NCBI RefSeq assembly: GCF_033954835.1
Contig: NZ_CP121471.1
Location: forward strand, 1,792,501 to 1,856,500
Direction of reading: 5' to 3'
DNA: 64,000 nucleotides
Source of the DNA: Thiorhodovibrio frisius
GTDB taxonomy: Bacteria; Pseudomonadota; Gammaproteobacteria; Chromatiales; Chromatiaceae
The position numbers were made by a program, and so were the translations under genes. This document shows positions 45,344 to 53,845 of this stretch, piece after piece. Under the pieces are notes generated by a model, which saw nothing but the letters and a program-made list of their open reading frames with translations, was not told where the DNA came from and ran no database searches. How positions within the stretch are numbered: the first letter of the stretch is position 1; each line of letters opens with the position of its first letter.

Positions 45344-45682
45344 TTAATTGCAAACGGTTACCGATTTACTGAAAATCAATTCTTTTAGCTTCTCCATTGC
45401 AAATTTAGTCCTAGATTCAGGATTTAGGCTTATGCTCAGAGAAGTTGCCCATTCAAGTAATTCGTAAATATCAACATAAACTCTCACGACATGGAATCCT
45501 TTACTCTCCATATCTCGATGTGTCGATTCGGTGATCGCCATCATTTCTTCATATGATATTGAAAATGTTTCTTTATCTATTGATGCTTCACGCAATAGAT
45601 CATACTGTTCTCTCCGGTAATAAGGTATTGAACAGATTCTTTTCTGTAACTTTTTCATTTTCTCCCATCTATATTTCTGCAT
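45344..45682 (-). CDS. hypothetical protein starting inside an attC site
   Basis: This 112-residue protein is not recognised. The ATG falls inside the GTTATGC end of the attC at 45679-45739, a typical cassette arrangement in which the gene follows the recombination point directly. An internal ATG (45658) is an alternative. The central VVRVYVDIYELLEWATSLSI looks like a small helical domain. Confidence 0.6.
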   Translation of the reverse strand: MQKYRWEKMKKLQKRICSIPYYRREQYDLLREASIDKETFSISYEEMMAITESTHRDMESKGFHVVRVYVDIYELLEWATSLSISLNPESRTKFAMEKLKELIFSKSVTVCN

Positions 45683-45739
45683 AACGCCGGCATCAGCCGG
45701 CGCGCTATTCGCGCGCTCGACGGAATGCCATCGTTAGGC
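45679..45739 (-). repeat. attC site
   Basis: On the minus strand it runs from GCCTAAC to GTTATGC. The inner arms form a GC-rich hairpin (GCCGGCGCGC against GCGCGC). It separates a 23-codon mini-ORF cassette from the next gene. The R'' box matches the consensus; the opposite box has one variant base. Confidence 0.7.
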
Positions 45740-45757
45740 GGTTTCGTAGGTTTTGGC

Positions 45758-45829
45758 TCATTTCCTGGGAATTAAATCGAACCTAATGAGTCCTTTAATT
45801 GCAGATCTCTTTCCGATTCGATATTTCAT
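45758..45829 (-). CDS. 23-residue mini-ORF of an integron-like cassette
   Basis: The ORF (MKYRIGKRSAIKGLIRFDLI...) lies between two attC sites only ~120 bp apart, so it is the sole content of that cassette. Its GGTTCGATTT coding string recurs next to two other cassette ends. It may be a decayed gene end and not a working peptide. Confidence 0.35.
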   Translation of the reverse strand: MKYRIGKRSAIKGLIRFDLIPRK

Positions 45830-45858
45830 GATAGCCTCTTCTTGGGGATGGCTTAATG

Positions 45859-45920
45859 GCCTAACGTTGCAAATCAGCCGCGCGCGCATTTCGCGCGTCG
45901 GATGGAGCTTCTTGTTAGCT
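45859..45920 (-). repeat. attC site
   Basis: It starts GCCTAAC and ends GTTAGCT on the plus strand, with CGCGCGCAT/CGCGCG inner arms. The Sel1-repeat gene ends 21 bp from it, so it is the 3' site of that gene or gene pair. Confidence 0.72.
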
Positions 45921-45940
45921 GTGTTTGGCTTTAATTGGTA

Positions 45941-47848
45941 TCAATCGGATTTTACGATGTCATCGGCTTTTGCTTGCAATGATCGCTTGGTAGCTAGACG
46001 CTCACGTCTAGATATTTCATCACTGAAAACATCCAAGTATCTGGTATTATCTAAACTAGTACTAGATTTATTTATCTCCTCAAGCCTTTTGAATTCGTAC
46101 TCCCAAAATTCTGCTTTTTCTAAATCAACATTCCCCGCAGTGTTGTCACGATAAATAGTGCTGAGCATTTTACACGATTGAGTAAATCCTTTTTCCGCTG
46201 CCATGCGAAAATGCTCTAACGCCTTCCCTAGATCCTTCTTTGTTCCTTGTCCGTAGTAATACTTCAAGCCTAGGTTATGAAATGCTGCCGCATTGCCTTT
46301 TTCTGCCGATCTCGTGAAATATTTTATAGCTTTGGTATGATCAACAGGCAAAGGGCCGCCTACACTATAAAAATAACCCAACTGAAATTCTGCAGCTTCC
46401 ACTCCCATATCAGAAAGCTCTTTCAACATTTCAACACTTTCGTCCCAGAGCGTCTTGAATGCTTCATCCTGCAACTGAATACGGGCGATTTGCATAGCTG
46501 CCCTTGTTATGCCTCCATCTTTAGCTTGCCGATACATTTTTATAGCTGATTCCGTATTCTTTTTGGTTCCTCTTCCATGTTCTAGCATGCTACCCAACCA
46601 ATACGCGCACTCAGCTTCTCCTGCAGTAGCCCCGACTCTAAACCAACAATATGCCTTCTTGTAATCAACTTGGTGTCCGTCACCAAAGTAGTGATACTTT
46701 GCAATCCATTTAATCGCTTCAACTTGGCCCGAGTCGGCCGTGATGTGCATCCGTCGATACTCTTTTCCGATGCGATCATGATCTTCTTCATTTCCTTTCC
46801 AATACATCCATTTAGGGCGAAGCATTAGCGCGCGTGGCCCCTTAACTCCCACAAGCGGATTTCTTTTGCTTGCTTCTTTCCACCATCGACATTTTGAATA
46901 ATCTTTTGCACAGCTACGGCCAAATTCGTAGTGCAATGCAACAAAATCCGCCGCTTCTAAAAAGCCTTTCTCGTAAGCTGTCTTGTAAAATTGAAAAGCC
47001 TTCTCAGAGTCGCGATTTACTCCATCACCAATGTCATATCTATAGCCCAATTTAAATTGAGCGAGCGGATGGCCATGTTTTGCACCAAGAGATTCTATAA
47101 AGATTTCTTCTTTTTCATCCTCTGGTAGATATCTACCTGCGAGTGCATGCCCCCATAACTTTATCTGCGCTGACCTATGCTCTTGTTCCGACGCCAAAAT
47201 ATACCAATCAAGCGCCTCTTGTAGATCTTCAGGAACTCCATCACCACACTCGAGCGCCTGAGCTAGAAAGAAGCGTGCATCTGCTAGCCCCTGCTCGGCA
47301 GCAAACCTGTACCAACGTGTCGCCTCTGCTGGATTCCTCAGAACACCGTCCCCATTATCATACTTAGCCCCGAGATTAAACTGAGCTTCTAAATGTCCAT
47401 TCTCGGCAGCTAAGCGATACCAATTGACTGCTCGTTTATGATTTCGTTCTGTACCAAGTCCAGATTCACACATCCAGCCTAGCTTGTTTTGGGCATCTGT
47501 GAATCCTTGAGCGGCTGCACGATGAAACCAATAGAAAGCGTCCTCACAATTTTTTTCCGTACCATTTCCATTCAAATAACATATTGCTAACTCGTACTGA
47601 GCCTCTGCATGACCAAACTCGGCAGCGATTTTGTAATTCGTAAATGCTGAATTCCAATCGTCAATCTCTCGATAGTTAGATGCGTTCTTGAATGCCGGCA
47701 AAGCCTTTTCGTTGTCGATTGCTTCTTGCTTTCTGGCAAGTGGAAGTAAGTCATCTGTGATTCGCTCAAGTACAGGGTTACCATGGGTTTGAATGGCTCT
47801 CCTTGTTTCGTGGAGCGTCAGGTATTTCTTACTGTTTTCAGTCAACAT
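45941..47848 (-). CDS. Sel1-repeat protein (TPR-like), 635 residues
   Basis: At least ten Sel1 repeats are visible, for example YWFHRAAAQGFTDAQNKLGW, WYRLAAENGHLEAQFNLGAK, and KYFTRSAEKGNAAAFHNLGL. Sel1 solenoids are protein-interaction scaffolds. No signal peptide is seen, so it is cytosolic. It starts 14 bases after the exonuclease gene, so the two are one transcript. In this setting it may be the sensor or scaffold partner of the nuclease, which is inference. Confidence 0.92.
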   Translation of the reverse strand: MLTENSKKYLTLHETRRAIQTHGNPVLERITDDLLPLARKQEAIDNEKALPAFKNASNYREIDDWNSAFTNYKIAAEFGHAEAQYELAICYLNGNGTEKNCEDAFYWFHRAAAQGFTDAQNKLGWMCESGLGTERNHKRAVNWYRLAAENGHLEAQFNLGAKYDNGDGVLRNPAEATRWYRFAAEQGLADARFFLAQALECGDGVPEDLQEALDWYILASEQEHRSAQIKLWGHALAGRYLPEDEKEEIFIESLGAKHGHPLAQFKLGYRYDIGDGVNRDSEKAFQFYKTAYEKGFLEAADFVALHYEFGRSCAKDYSKCRWWKEASKRNPLVGVKGPRALMLRPKWMYWKGNEEDHDRIGKEYRRMHITADSGQVEAIKWIAKYHYFGDGHQVDYKKAYCWFRVGATAGEAECAYWLGSMLEHGRGTKKNTESAIKMYRQAKDGGITRAAMQIARIQLQDEAFKTLWDESVEMLKELSDMGVEAAEFQLGYFYSVGGPLPVDHTKAIKYFTRSAEKGNAAAFHNLGLKYYYGQGTKKDLGKALEHFRMAAEKGFTQSCKMLSTIYRDNTAGNVDLEKAEFWEYEFKRLEEINKSSTSLDNTRYLDVFSDEISRRERLATKRSLQAKADDIVKSD

Positions 47849-47862
47849 ACAACTTGCATTTC

Positions 47863-49515
47863 CTAAACAGAATATTTTGAAATACTCAGCCCAGTAAGAT
47901 CTTCAATTTCTTTTCGTAATTTTTCTGCTTCTTCGGATAATTGCTTGCATTGCTTATTGATTGTGCATCTGTGCATTTCAGCAATTTCGTTAATATATTC
48001 AGGACGTCTCGCAACAAGCCTTGTAAGCTCATAATTTGGGTCGAGTCGCAGCTCGTCTATCGCTTCTAAAGTCTCTAAGATCATGCCTTGTAAGCTCTCG
48101 TATAGTCGTTTGAGCTTGTATAATTCGGAATCCTCAGAGAGATCCAGTTCTGCATATCCGAGTCGCTTAACATACATCTGAGGATCGTCTGCAATTTCGC
48201 GCAGCTTTTCGATGTTTCCTTGCTTATATGCAATATTAATTTCTTGCTGAATTTTGGTATAGGTTTGACGTACATCAGCATCCATGATTCTGTCGGGATG
48301 AAAAATTGATGTCAGCTTTCGTGCAAGGCTTTTTAGCTCACCTTGTTCCTCCTCGGTAAGTGATTTCTTAGATTGCGCAAGAATCTCAGCTTCCTTATAT
48401 TCCTCGTATGCTCTTGATTTGGATTCGCGAAATTCTTCGCGAATATTTTCAATTCCCTCCTCACCCTCTAGCATAATCTGTTCAATAATTCGACGTCTAA
48501 AGTCTACAAGAAGCTGTAGTTCATCTCTTTTCTTGTAATCTTCCTTTAGTAGATTGAACAATGTAGCCTGGGTAACACCAATTGAATTGCTATCCCTGGC
48601 GTAAATGACTTGAAGATCAGATAGCCGTTCTCTCGCCGCATTGATGAGATATCTAATCTGCTCTAGTTCCAAATCTTTAAAAATTACTAGGCCAGTTCTC
48701 GCTTCTCCTTTAACTCCGGTTGACTTATTAAGGTCAATTGCTGTAGCAGCAGTAAAATAGGAACTTGTTGTATCGTCAAAGCTTTCCAGTTGTTCTAAGT
48801 ACCACAACCCCATTCTTGAACTGCGCTTGTTCTGTGATCGGGAAAGCCACTCAAGCCAGTCTTGGAGTTCTTTATCATGACGAGCATCAGAGTAAAGACG
48901 TCCTTTAAATTTTCCAAAGGCTATTCTAGAAGGAAACCATTCTTTCTCGGAAAAGCGAACAATAGCATCCCAGTCATTTAGCTGGTGTTCCTTGAGCAAG
49001 GGCAGCAATACTACACGAAACAGGTCAAGCAGAGTTAAGACGTCTCCCAACGCTGAATGCGCCCCCCTTTCTGGTAAACGATAAAATTGGCGAAGTGTTT
49101 GGAGCTTACAATTACCTGCAGGAACGGGATCTAGCAGGCGTTGAGTAAGACGAAGCGCGCAATAGCCTCTCTGCCCAATAGGCGGTATACGAAGTCGTGT
49201 CCATTCCGGTAGAAGTACTCTGTCGTAGTCGAATTCCATGTTATATGAAACAATCGGATCGTCTCCTATATAGTTTCGTAATTGTCCGTAAACATCACCT
49301 GCTGATAGCCCATCTCTTTCTAGAATTTCTCTAGTGTATCCATTTAGTCGGGATGCTTCAGGCGCAATGTCAGCGTTCTGATTTATAAGCGACTGAAAGG
49401 GTGGGCCATCAGGTTCTTCTCCGCACATGCGCTGTGCAGCAATATCCACAACATAAATTGGAGCATGTATTCCATTAGTTTCTGTGTCAATCAGTATCCA
49501 AGGGAATTTTTTCAT
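47863..49515 (-). CDS. DEDDh exonuclease fused to a J-domain-like region
   Basis: I prefer ATG 49515 (MKKFPWILIDTETNGIHAPI) over a TTG further upstream. The N-terminal ~170 residues are a DnaQ-type 3'-5' exonuclease: IDTETNG (DxE), YNMEFDYDRV and the ending HSALGDVLTLLDLF (HxxxxD). A DUF3820-like region follows (FGKFKGRLYSD...LQDWLEWL). Residues ~390-450 carry LARKLTSIFHPDRIMDADVR, with the HPD motif of a DnaJ-type J domain. The exonuclease and J-domain mix with a Sel1 partner is unusual. Confidence 0.85.
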   Translation of the reverse strand: MKKFPWILIDTETNGIHAPIYVVDIAAQRMCGEEPDGPPFQSLINQNADIAPEASRLNGYTREILERDGLSAGDVYGQLRNYIGDDPIVSYNMEFDYDRVLLPEWTRLRIPPIGQRGYCALRLTQRLLDPVPAGNCKLQTLRQFYRLPERGAHSALGDVLTLLDLFRVVLLPLLKEHQLNDWDAIVRFSEKEWFPSRIAFGKFKGRLYSDARHDKELQDWLEWLSRSQNKRSSRMGLWYLEQLESFDDTTSSYFTAATAIDLNKSTGVKGEARTGLVIFKDLELEQIRYLINAARERLSDLQVIYARDSNSIGVTQATLFNLLKEDYKKRDELQLLVDFRRRIIEQIMLEGEEGIENIREEFRESKSRAYEEYKEAEILAQSKKSLTEEEQGELKSLARKLTSIFHPDRIMDADVRQTYTKIQQEINIAYKQGNIEKLREIADDPQMYVKRLGYAELDLSEDSELYKLKRLYESLQGMILETLEAIDELRLDPNYELTRLVARRPEYINEIAEMHRCTINKQCKQLSEEAEKLRKEIEDLTGLSISKYSV

Positions 49516-49618
49516 AACAAGCAACTATCAGATATTAATAGAATATTTTATGAGTTATATAATGGTTTCACAAGAATTATTTATTTATTATTTTTTGATA
49601 CCTGACTATATTTGACTA

Positions 49619-50191
49619 TTAGGATTTCGGCCATTGCTTTTTCATCTTGGAAAGAATAAGATTGAGGATTTCAGCGGCTTCTTTTTCATAGCTATCAATT
49701 AAAGCAGATAAGTTGACGCGAGGATGAGTGATCTCATTTGGGGATTCCCATTTTTCATAAATAAACTCATCGTAATTACCAAACGTGCGCCCCATGAATG
49801 TTCGTGTTAATGGTAACGTTTTTGGTCTATCCTTTCGTGCCGGATGACCAGCGCAAGTATTCCGGAATAACCTTAATTTTTGCCAATTTTTAAGTATTTT
49901 CGTGTTGAGTGATTTTCCGATAATGGCATTAAATAACTCAGAGATCGAATCTTGTTGAATAACAATGGCTTGCATGACGCCCCAAAATTCAATATATGCA
50001 ATGAGCGAATCTTCCGAGAAGCCCTTAATCCGATGCATGCATATACTTTCATGCGTATCCTGAATCAAATACATGCTAGTGTAATATGCAGAATATTTTT
50101 CTATATTTTGATCATTAAAGAAAAAAGCTTGGCATTTCTCGGATCTATGAAAAAAATCGTAAATTGCAGATCTTGCTTTGCTAATGCACAT
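49619..50191 (-). CDS. HEPN-like hypothetical protein
   Basis: This 190-residue protein has LRLFRNTCAGHPARKDRP, which fits the RNx4H RNase motif (R then polar residue, H five positions on) of HEPN domains. It is otherwise helical (AYIEFWGVMQAIVIQQDSIS). It lies upstream of the exonuclease/Sel1 pair with about 95 bases between. RNase function is a guess from one motif. Confidence 0.45.
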   Translation of the reverse strand: MCISKARSAIYDFFHRSEKCQAFFFNDQNIEKYSAYYTSMYLIQDTHESICMHRIKGFSEDSLIAYIEFWGVMQAIVIQQDSISELFNAIIGKSLNTKILKNWQKLRLFRNTCAGHPARKDRPKTLPLTRTFMGRTFGNYDEFIYEKWESPNEITHPRVNLSALIDSYEKEAAEILNLILSKMKKQWPKS

Positions 50192-50356
50192 TAAATCTTA
50201 GCTGTCGAAAAATAGACGAATTTGAGTTGAAGCCCTAACTCACCGGAATTTTTGGATGTACTATAATGCGTTTCAGCGATATTTAATTTTCTTAAGCGAC
50301 TTTTTATTTTCACCACTTGATGGCAATCTTTTATTTTACTTTTGGGTACTTGTTGC

Positions 50357-50428
50357 AGCTAACGCGACGCTCTGCTGACCCGGTTGAGCGTGAGCGAAAC
50401 CGGTTTCGGTTGGAGCACCGTGTTAGGT
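50357..50428 (-). repeat. attC site
   Basis: AGCTAAC on the left and GTTAGGT on the right (plus strand) bound 72 bp with an inverted arm pair (CCGGTT with AACCGG). It lies beyond the 3' end of the RDD protein gene. Confidence 0.72.
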
Positions 50429-50507
50429 GATATAATCAAATCGAACCCGGAATATTTAAACTGAACCTTTAACCCATCGTAGTTGCGCACTTTTTATATA
50501 AAAAACA

Positions 50508-51119
50508 TTAATTTGCTCGTCCGGCATTTTCAATTACTAAGCAATTAGATATTAAATCGTGTAAAGACTGTTTATTTTTTGTAAAAAACATTATTAAGAA
50601 ACCGACAAACAGGGTTAATGTAGAAATTAATTTTCCCCAATGTCGGGCGCTTGCCTTCCAAAAACCAATTTGTCCGCCATAAAGATCCGTAACCTTTAAT
50701 CCAAATGCAATTTTTCCAAAAGTAGCTTGCAGACTTGAGCTTTCCAATGCTGCAAAATATATCCACCAGACTAAAATGCCAATACCGTCTAATTGGGAAT
50801 CAAGTTGATTTTGATCTATAGAATTTTGCACTAGTAATAGCATAAAAACTAGTCCGAGAACAAATCCCACTATTAAACTTATAAAAATATCCACAATTCC
50901 AGCCCCGATTCTCTTCCAAGGCGTTAAATAAGTTTGTGCATATCCAGAAACTTTAGGCTGTTTTTTTACCTCTAATTTTTCCTTAGCAGTTATTGATTTT
51001 ATTGGAGGGCAGGCGGTGATTTGGCCGTCTGTGGTATCAATATTGATTATAGGATATCCACAGCTAGGACAGAATTTTCTTTTTGTTATAAGCTGGGTTC
51101 CACATTCAGGGCAATACAT
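50508..51119 (-). CDS. RDD-family membrane protein with N-terminal zinc ribbon
   Basis: This 203-residue protein starts MYCPECGTQLITKRKFCPSC (a zinc ribbon). Three hydrophobic segments form an RDD domain (GAGIVDIFISLIVGFVLGLV, WWIYFAALESSSLQATFGKI, STLTLFVGFLIMFF). It lies between two attC sites, so it is a one-gene cassette. Transport function is unproven for the family. Confidence 0.88.
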   Translation of the reverse strand: MYCPECGTQLITKRKFCPSCGYPIINIDTTDGQITACPPIKSITAKEKLEVKKQPKVSGYAQTYLTPWKRIGAGIVDIFISLIVGFVLGLVFMLLLVQNSIDQNQLDSQLDGIGILVWWIYFAALESSSLQATFGKIAFGLKVTDLYGGQIGFWKASARHWGKLISTLTLFVGFLIMFFTKNKQSLHDLISNCLVIENAGRAN

Positions 51120-51144
51120 GAGATTTCCTTCTATTATGCTACAT

Positions 51145-51241
51145 CCCTAACGTTGCGGTAAGCCGAACGGCGCGCGGCCACACGTTTCAGATTAGCTCAC
51201 GACGCCGGCCGCGCGGGGTCGGCTTGAGCGCAGTGTTAGGC
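51145..51241 (-). repeat. attC site
   Basis: Plus strand: CCCTAAC (51145) to GTTAGGC (51235). Inner arms GCCGAACGGCGCGCGGCC and its partner GGCCGCGCGGGGTCGGC match. The extended 97-bp length is within the range for attC. It sits 3' of the small Sel1 gene. Confidence 0.78.
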
Positions 51242-51292
51242 AATTATTAATTCATTTATGGAAAGAAAATGTGATCTGTCTCGGCATTGTCT

Positions 51293-51580
51293 CTATTCGG
51301 CGTATTTTCTCCGCCAGTATTCAGCTTTTTCCTTATCTACATCGGTAGCGATACCCATTTGATAATGTTTATACAAATTGCGTTGTGCATTTTTGTTACC
51401 TTGCTCGGCTGCTTTTTGATACCAATAAATGCACGGTTCTATGCCGTCAATAAGCGGCATATCAAAGCCTAGGCGATGCCCAACTCTATAGCAATCCCCT
51501 AGCTTTAATTGAGGCTCTGTATTTCCACTTTCGGCCTGGCCAAGCATTTCTTTAAAGGCTTCTTCATCAATCAAAGACAT
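51293..51580 (-). CDS. small Sel1-repeat protein
   Basis: This 95-residue protein has two Sel1-type repeats (IYWYQKAAEQGNKNAQRNLY and a first one around GNTEPQLKLGDCYRVG). It is flanked by attC-type sites on both sides, making it a cassette. It may interact with proteins, like larger Sel1 proteins. Confidence 0.8.
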   Translation of the reverse strand: MSLIDEEAFKEMLGQAESGNTEPQLKLGDCYRVGHRLGFDMPLIDGIEPCIYWYQKAAEQGNKNAQRNLYKHYQMGIATDVDKEKAEYWRRKYAE

Positions 51581-51646
51581 CTGTTCTCCTTTCCGCTGAA
51601 CTGATTGGATCGCAATGCTGCGTGGGGCTCAGTCTCGATGTTTGTG

Positions 51647-51692
51647 GCCTAACGAATAAGGATAGGTCGTGCGAGGAACGAGCCACGATTAG
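51647..51692 (-). repeat. degenerate attC-like site
   Basis: GCCTAAC (51647) is followed by a TCGTG/CACGA hairpin and a variant GATTAGT in place of GTTAGGY. Its position upstream of the small Sel1 gene fits a cassette boundary. Confidence 0.4.
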
Positions 51693-52140
51693 TAACTATA
51701 GATTCTTGCTGTCTGAACGGACCTGGAATGGTTCGTTGAAAAAATAGAGCCTTGGGCCTTGGGCACCGAGGGACAGAAATTCCCGTCCTTAATACGCCCG
51801 AATGGTGCATGTTCCCAGACTAGACAGGTCAGACCTGGCGCTGACAGCTCCACAAGATCATCTTCGTCTTCGGTGTAGATTCCTTGGCCTTTTTCCTCGA
51901 AGACGCAGAAGGCAGAAATCCACACCTTAAAGTTTCCGATGTTTAATTGCAAACAGTTTAGGGTCTGGCCTTCCCACCAACTACTTGAGTCCCGTGCTCG
52001 CTTCATGGGCGCTACAGTCACCAGTAAGCCTAGCCGATAACGCAGGTTTTTCCAAAAACACTTCCAGTTGCCGGTTAGGCAGGCCCTGTCTCGCTCCGAC
52101 AGCTATAACCCGTCGCACGTCCGGGCTTAGGTGATTCTGT
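51689..52140 (-). pseudogene. decayed copy of the JAB-domain protein gene
   Basis: The frame from ATG 52021 (VTVAPMKRARDSSSWWEGQT and ICAFCVFEE-like stretches) matches the C-terminal half of the JAB protein at 52358. Read further upstream, the matching frame contains a TAG where the intact gene has a sense codon (FYVSEGDR region becomes L-stop-LSERDR). The JAMM half is gone. This is a truncated tandem duplicate. Confidence 0.8.
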
Positions 52141-52357
52141 CGGAAAGGTGCCGGGTAGGACGTAAGTTTTGAACTGTTGAAGACCTGAAGACCTAAGGCG
52201 GGGAACGAGACCCACATTGGAGCGACTGTGCTGGTGTTCTTTTACGCTCTTAGCGTCATGGAAATCATTTTGGCCTCAGAAACGATCCAGAAAACACTTT
52301 TTCCACTACACCCGATTTACGCAAAGCCCACAGAAACTGTCTCCAGGAACATTTTCC

Positions 52358-53083
52358 CTACGCTGCCGCTAGCTCGAAAGCCCCGTTTTTGTATTTTCCG
52401 AACTCTGCATGTTCCCAAACTAGACCGGTCAGGGCAGGTGCTGACAACTCAACGCCCTCATCCTGGTCTTCGGTGTAGCACCCCTTGCTGTTTTCCTCAA
52501 AGACACAGAAGGCGGAAATCCAGAGTCTAAAGTTACCGATGGTGAACTGCAAACAGTTTAGTCCCTTTCCGTCCCACCAGCTCATGCTTTCCCGTGCTCG
52601 CTGCATCGGAGCGACTGTTACCACCAAGCCTAGCCGATAACGCAGGTTTTTCCAGAAAGACTTCCAGTGGCGGTCAAGGTTGGCTCTGTCACCCTCTGAC
52701 ACATAGAACCCTTGGCACTTCCGTGCTTCAGTGAGGTTTCCGTAGGGGTGCGAGTGGAAGTCGCCAAGGTAGTCAAGATGCGGCCAGAACGCGCCAAGGG
52801 CAGCCCGTTTCAGGGAAATCGCCTCTTCACTATATTGAACCGAGCATGTTGTTTGCCGAGCCGTCGTATCTGTCTGAGCCATCTCCAGGCGGAACAATGT
52901 TCGACCGTCCGCAAGTGTTGTGTGCTGGCCGTAAATGCTCCCGTAAGTCTCTAGTTCCTTCTTGTTTTTTCCTCGAGCTCCGCGTTTTTCCACCGCGTAG
53001 GCTTCCAGCGAAGACAGGACAAGGGAGATCAGGGCGTTCTCTGACAGGACCACCAAGTAACCGTTTTCGTTTTTCTGGTACAT
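52358..53083 (-). CDS. JAB/JAMM-type (MPN) metalloprotease-like protein
   Basis: This 241-residue protein has ELETYGSIYGQ with a glutamate, then LGDFHSHPYG and YVSEGDRANLD. Together these fit the E...HxHP...SxxD zinc-binding JAMM pattern of JAB peptidases. The C-terminal half (NLRYRLGLVVTVAPMQRARE, LWISAFCVFEEN) is family-specific. Prokaryotic JAB proteins remove ubiquitin-like or other isopeptide-linked tails and occur in several defence systems. No ubiquitin-like or E1/E2 gene is adjacent here, so its substrate is unknown. It is divergent from the second excisionase gene. Confidence 0.75.
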   Translation of the reverse strand: MYQKNENGYLVVLSENALISLVLSSLEAYAVEKRGARGKNKKELETYGSIYGQHTTLADGRTLFRLEMAQTDTTARQTTCSVQYSEEAISLKRAALGAFWPHLDYLGDFHSHPYGNLTEARKCQGFYVSEGDRANLDRHWKSFWKNLRYRLGLVVTVAPMQRARESMSWWDGKGLNCLQFTIGNFRLWISAFCVFEENSKGCYTEDQDEGVELSAPALTGLVWEHAEFGKYKNGAFELAAA

Positions 53084-53378
53084 CGGAACCTCCGAAAAAG
53101 TTTTGGGAACGATTCTCAGTCAACTTAACAATGTTTTGCACATATTGTGTGAAACATTTTTGATGTTAAAAGAATACTGGGTGTTTTTCTTGCTGATTGC
53201 TCAAAGGAGCCATCAGCATGTTTTCAACAATCTGTTGAAAATATTTTTGATTTCTTGTCATAGAAAGTATGACGAAAACTTTAGCCGCTTAATTTATTTA
53301 AAATATTGCGCTCTATTTTCGATTCCTAAGTTATAAAACATAAATCTTCATATTAATTTTGGTCAATGGCGTATCGAG

Positions 53379-53431
53379 CAAAAGCGTAAAGGCTAAGTGA
53401 GATGGAATGAAATTCTGTCGGGACTTGTCTT
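53379..53431 (+). promoter_or_regulatory. upstream control region of second excisionase-like gene
   Basis: CAAAAGCGTAAA (53379) and GACTTGTCTT (53422) repeat the elements upstream of the first excisionase-like gene at a spacing of 43 versus 44 bp. They lie 34 bp and more before the ATG. Confidence 0.5.
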
Positions 53432-53455
53432 TTAATTCTACGCTGAGCCGATTCC

Positions 53456-53845
53456 ATGACTGACAAGCTTCTCTTGACCTATGAACAAGCATCCGAGCGC
53501 TTGAGCATCAGTAAGCGCTCGCTTCAACGGCTGATTGAACAAAAGAAGATTGAGCGCGTTTACCCTGTGAGGCGTGCACCTCGTATTACTGCAAGGTCAA
53601 TACAAGGGTACATTGATAGCTTGTGCGAATTAGGCTATACTGTCAAGGAGGGATCGGCTATGCGTAATCCGAATACAGGAGATACGCCATGGCCAAACGA
53701 AACGACAAAGACGGCCTGCACCAAAGGAAAGACTCGCCATACTGGTGGGCGAGCTACAAAGACTCAGGCGGGAAGAGAGTTAGATGCTCGACTGGGACCC
53801 AGGACAGGGAAGAAGCCGCAGCGCTCCTTGCGAAATGGAAGTTAG
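53456..53845 (+). CDS. excisionase-like helix-turn-helix protein, paralogue of 43036
   Basis: This 129-residue protein has the HTH TYEQASERLSISKRSLQRLI. It resembles the first excisionase-like protein in its first ~60 residues, including RAPRI against RTPRI. Its 3' end overlaps the integrase gene by 157 bases in another frame. The overlapped tail is basic (TKTAC...TGKKPQRSLRNGS) and may be dispensable. It is the likely excisionase of the island. Confidence 0.75.
   Translation: MTDKLLLTYEQASERLSISKRSLQRLIEQKKIERVYPVRRAPRITARSIQGYIDSLCELGYTVKEGSAMRNPNTGDTPWPNETTKTACTKGKTRHTGGRATKTQAGRELDARLGPRTGKKPQRSLRNGS

Noticed and set aside
51981-52217. 78-codon frame over the JAB pseudogene
   Set aside because: It is an alternative frame of the decayed duplicate, which matches the JAB protein in another frame.
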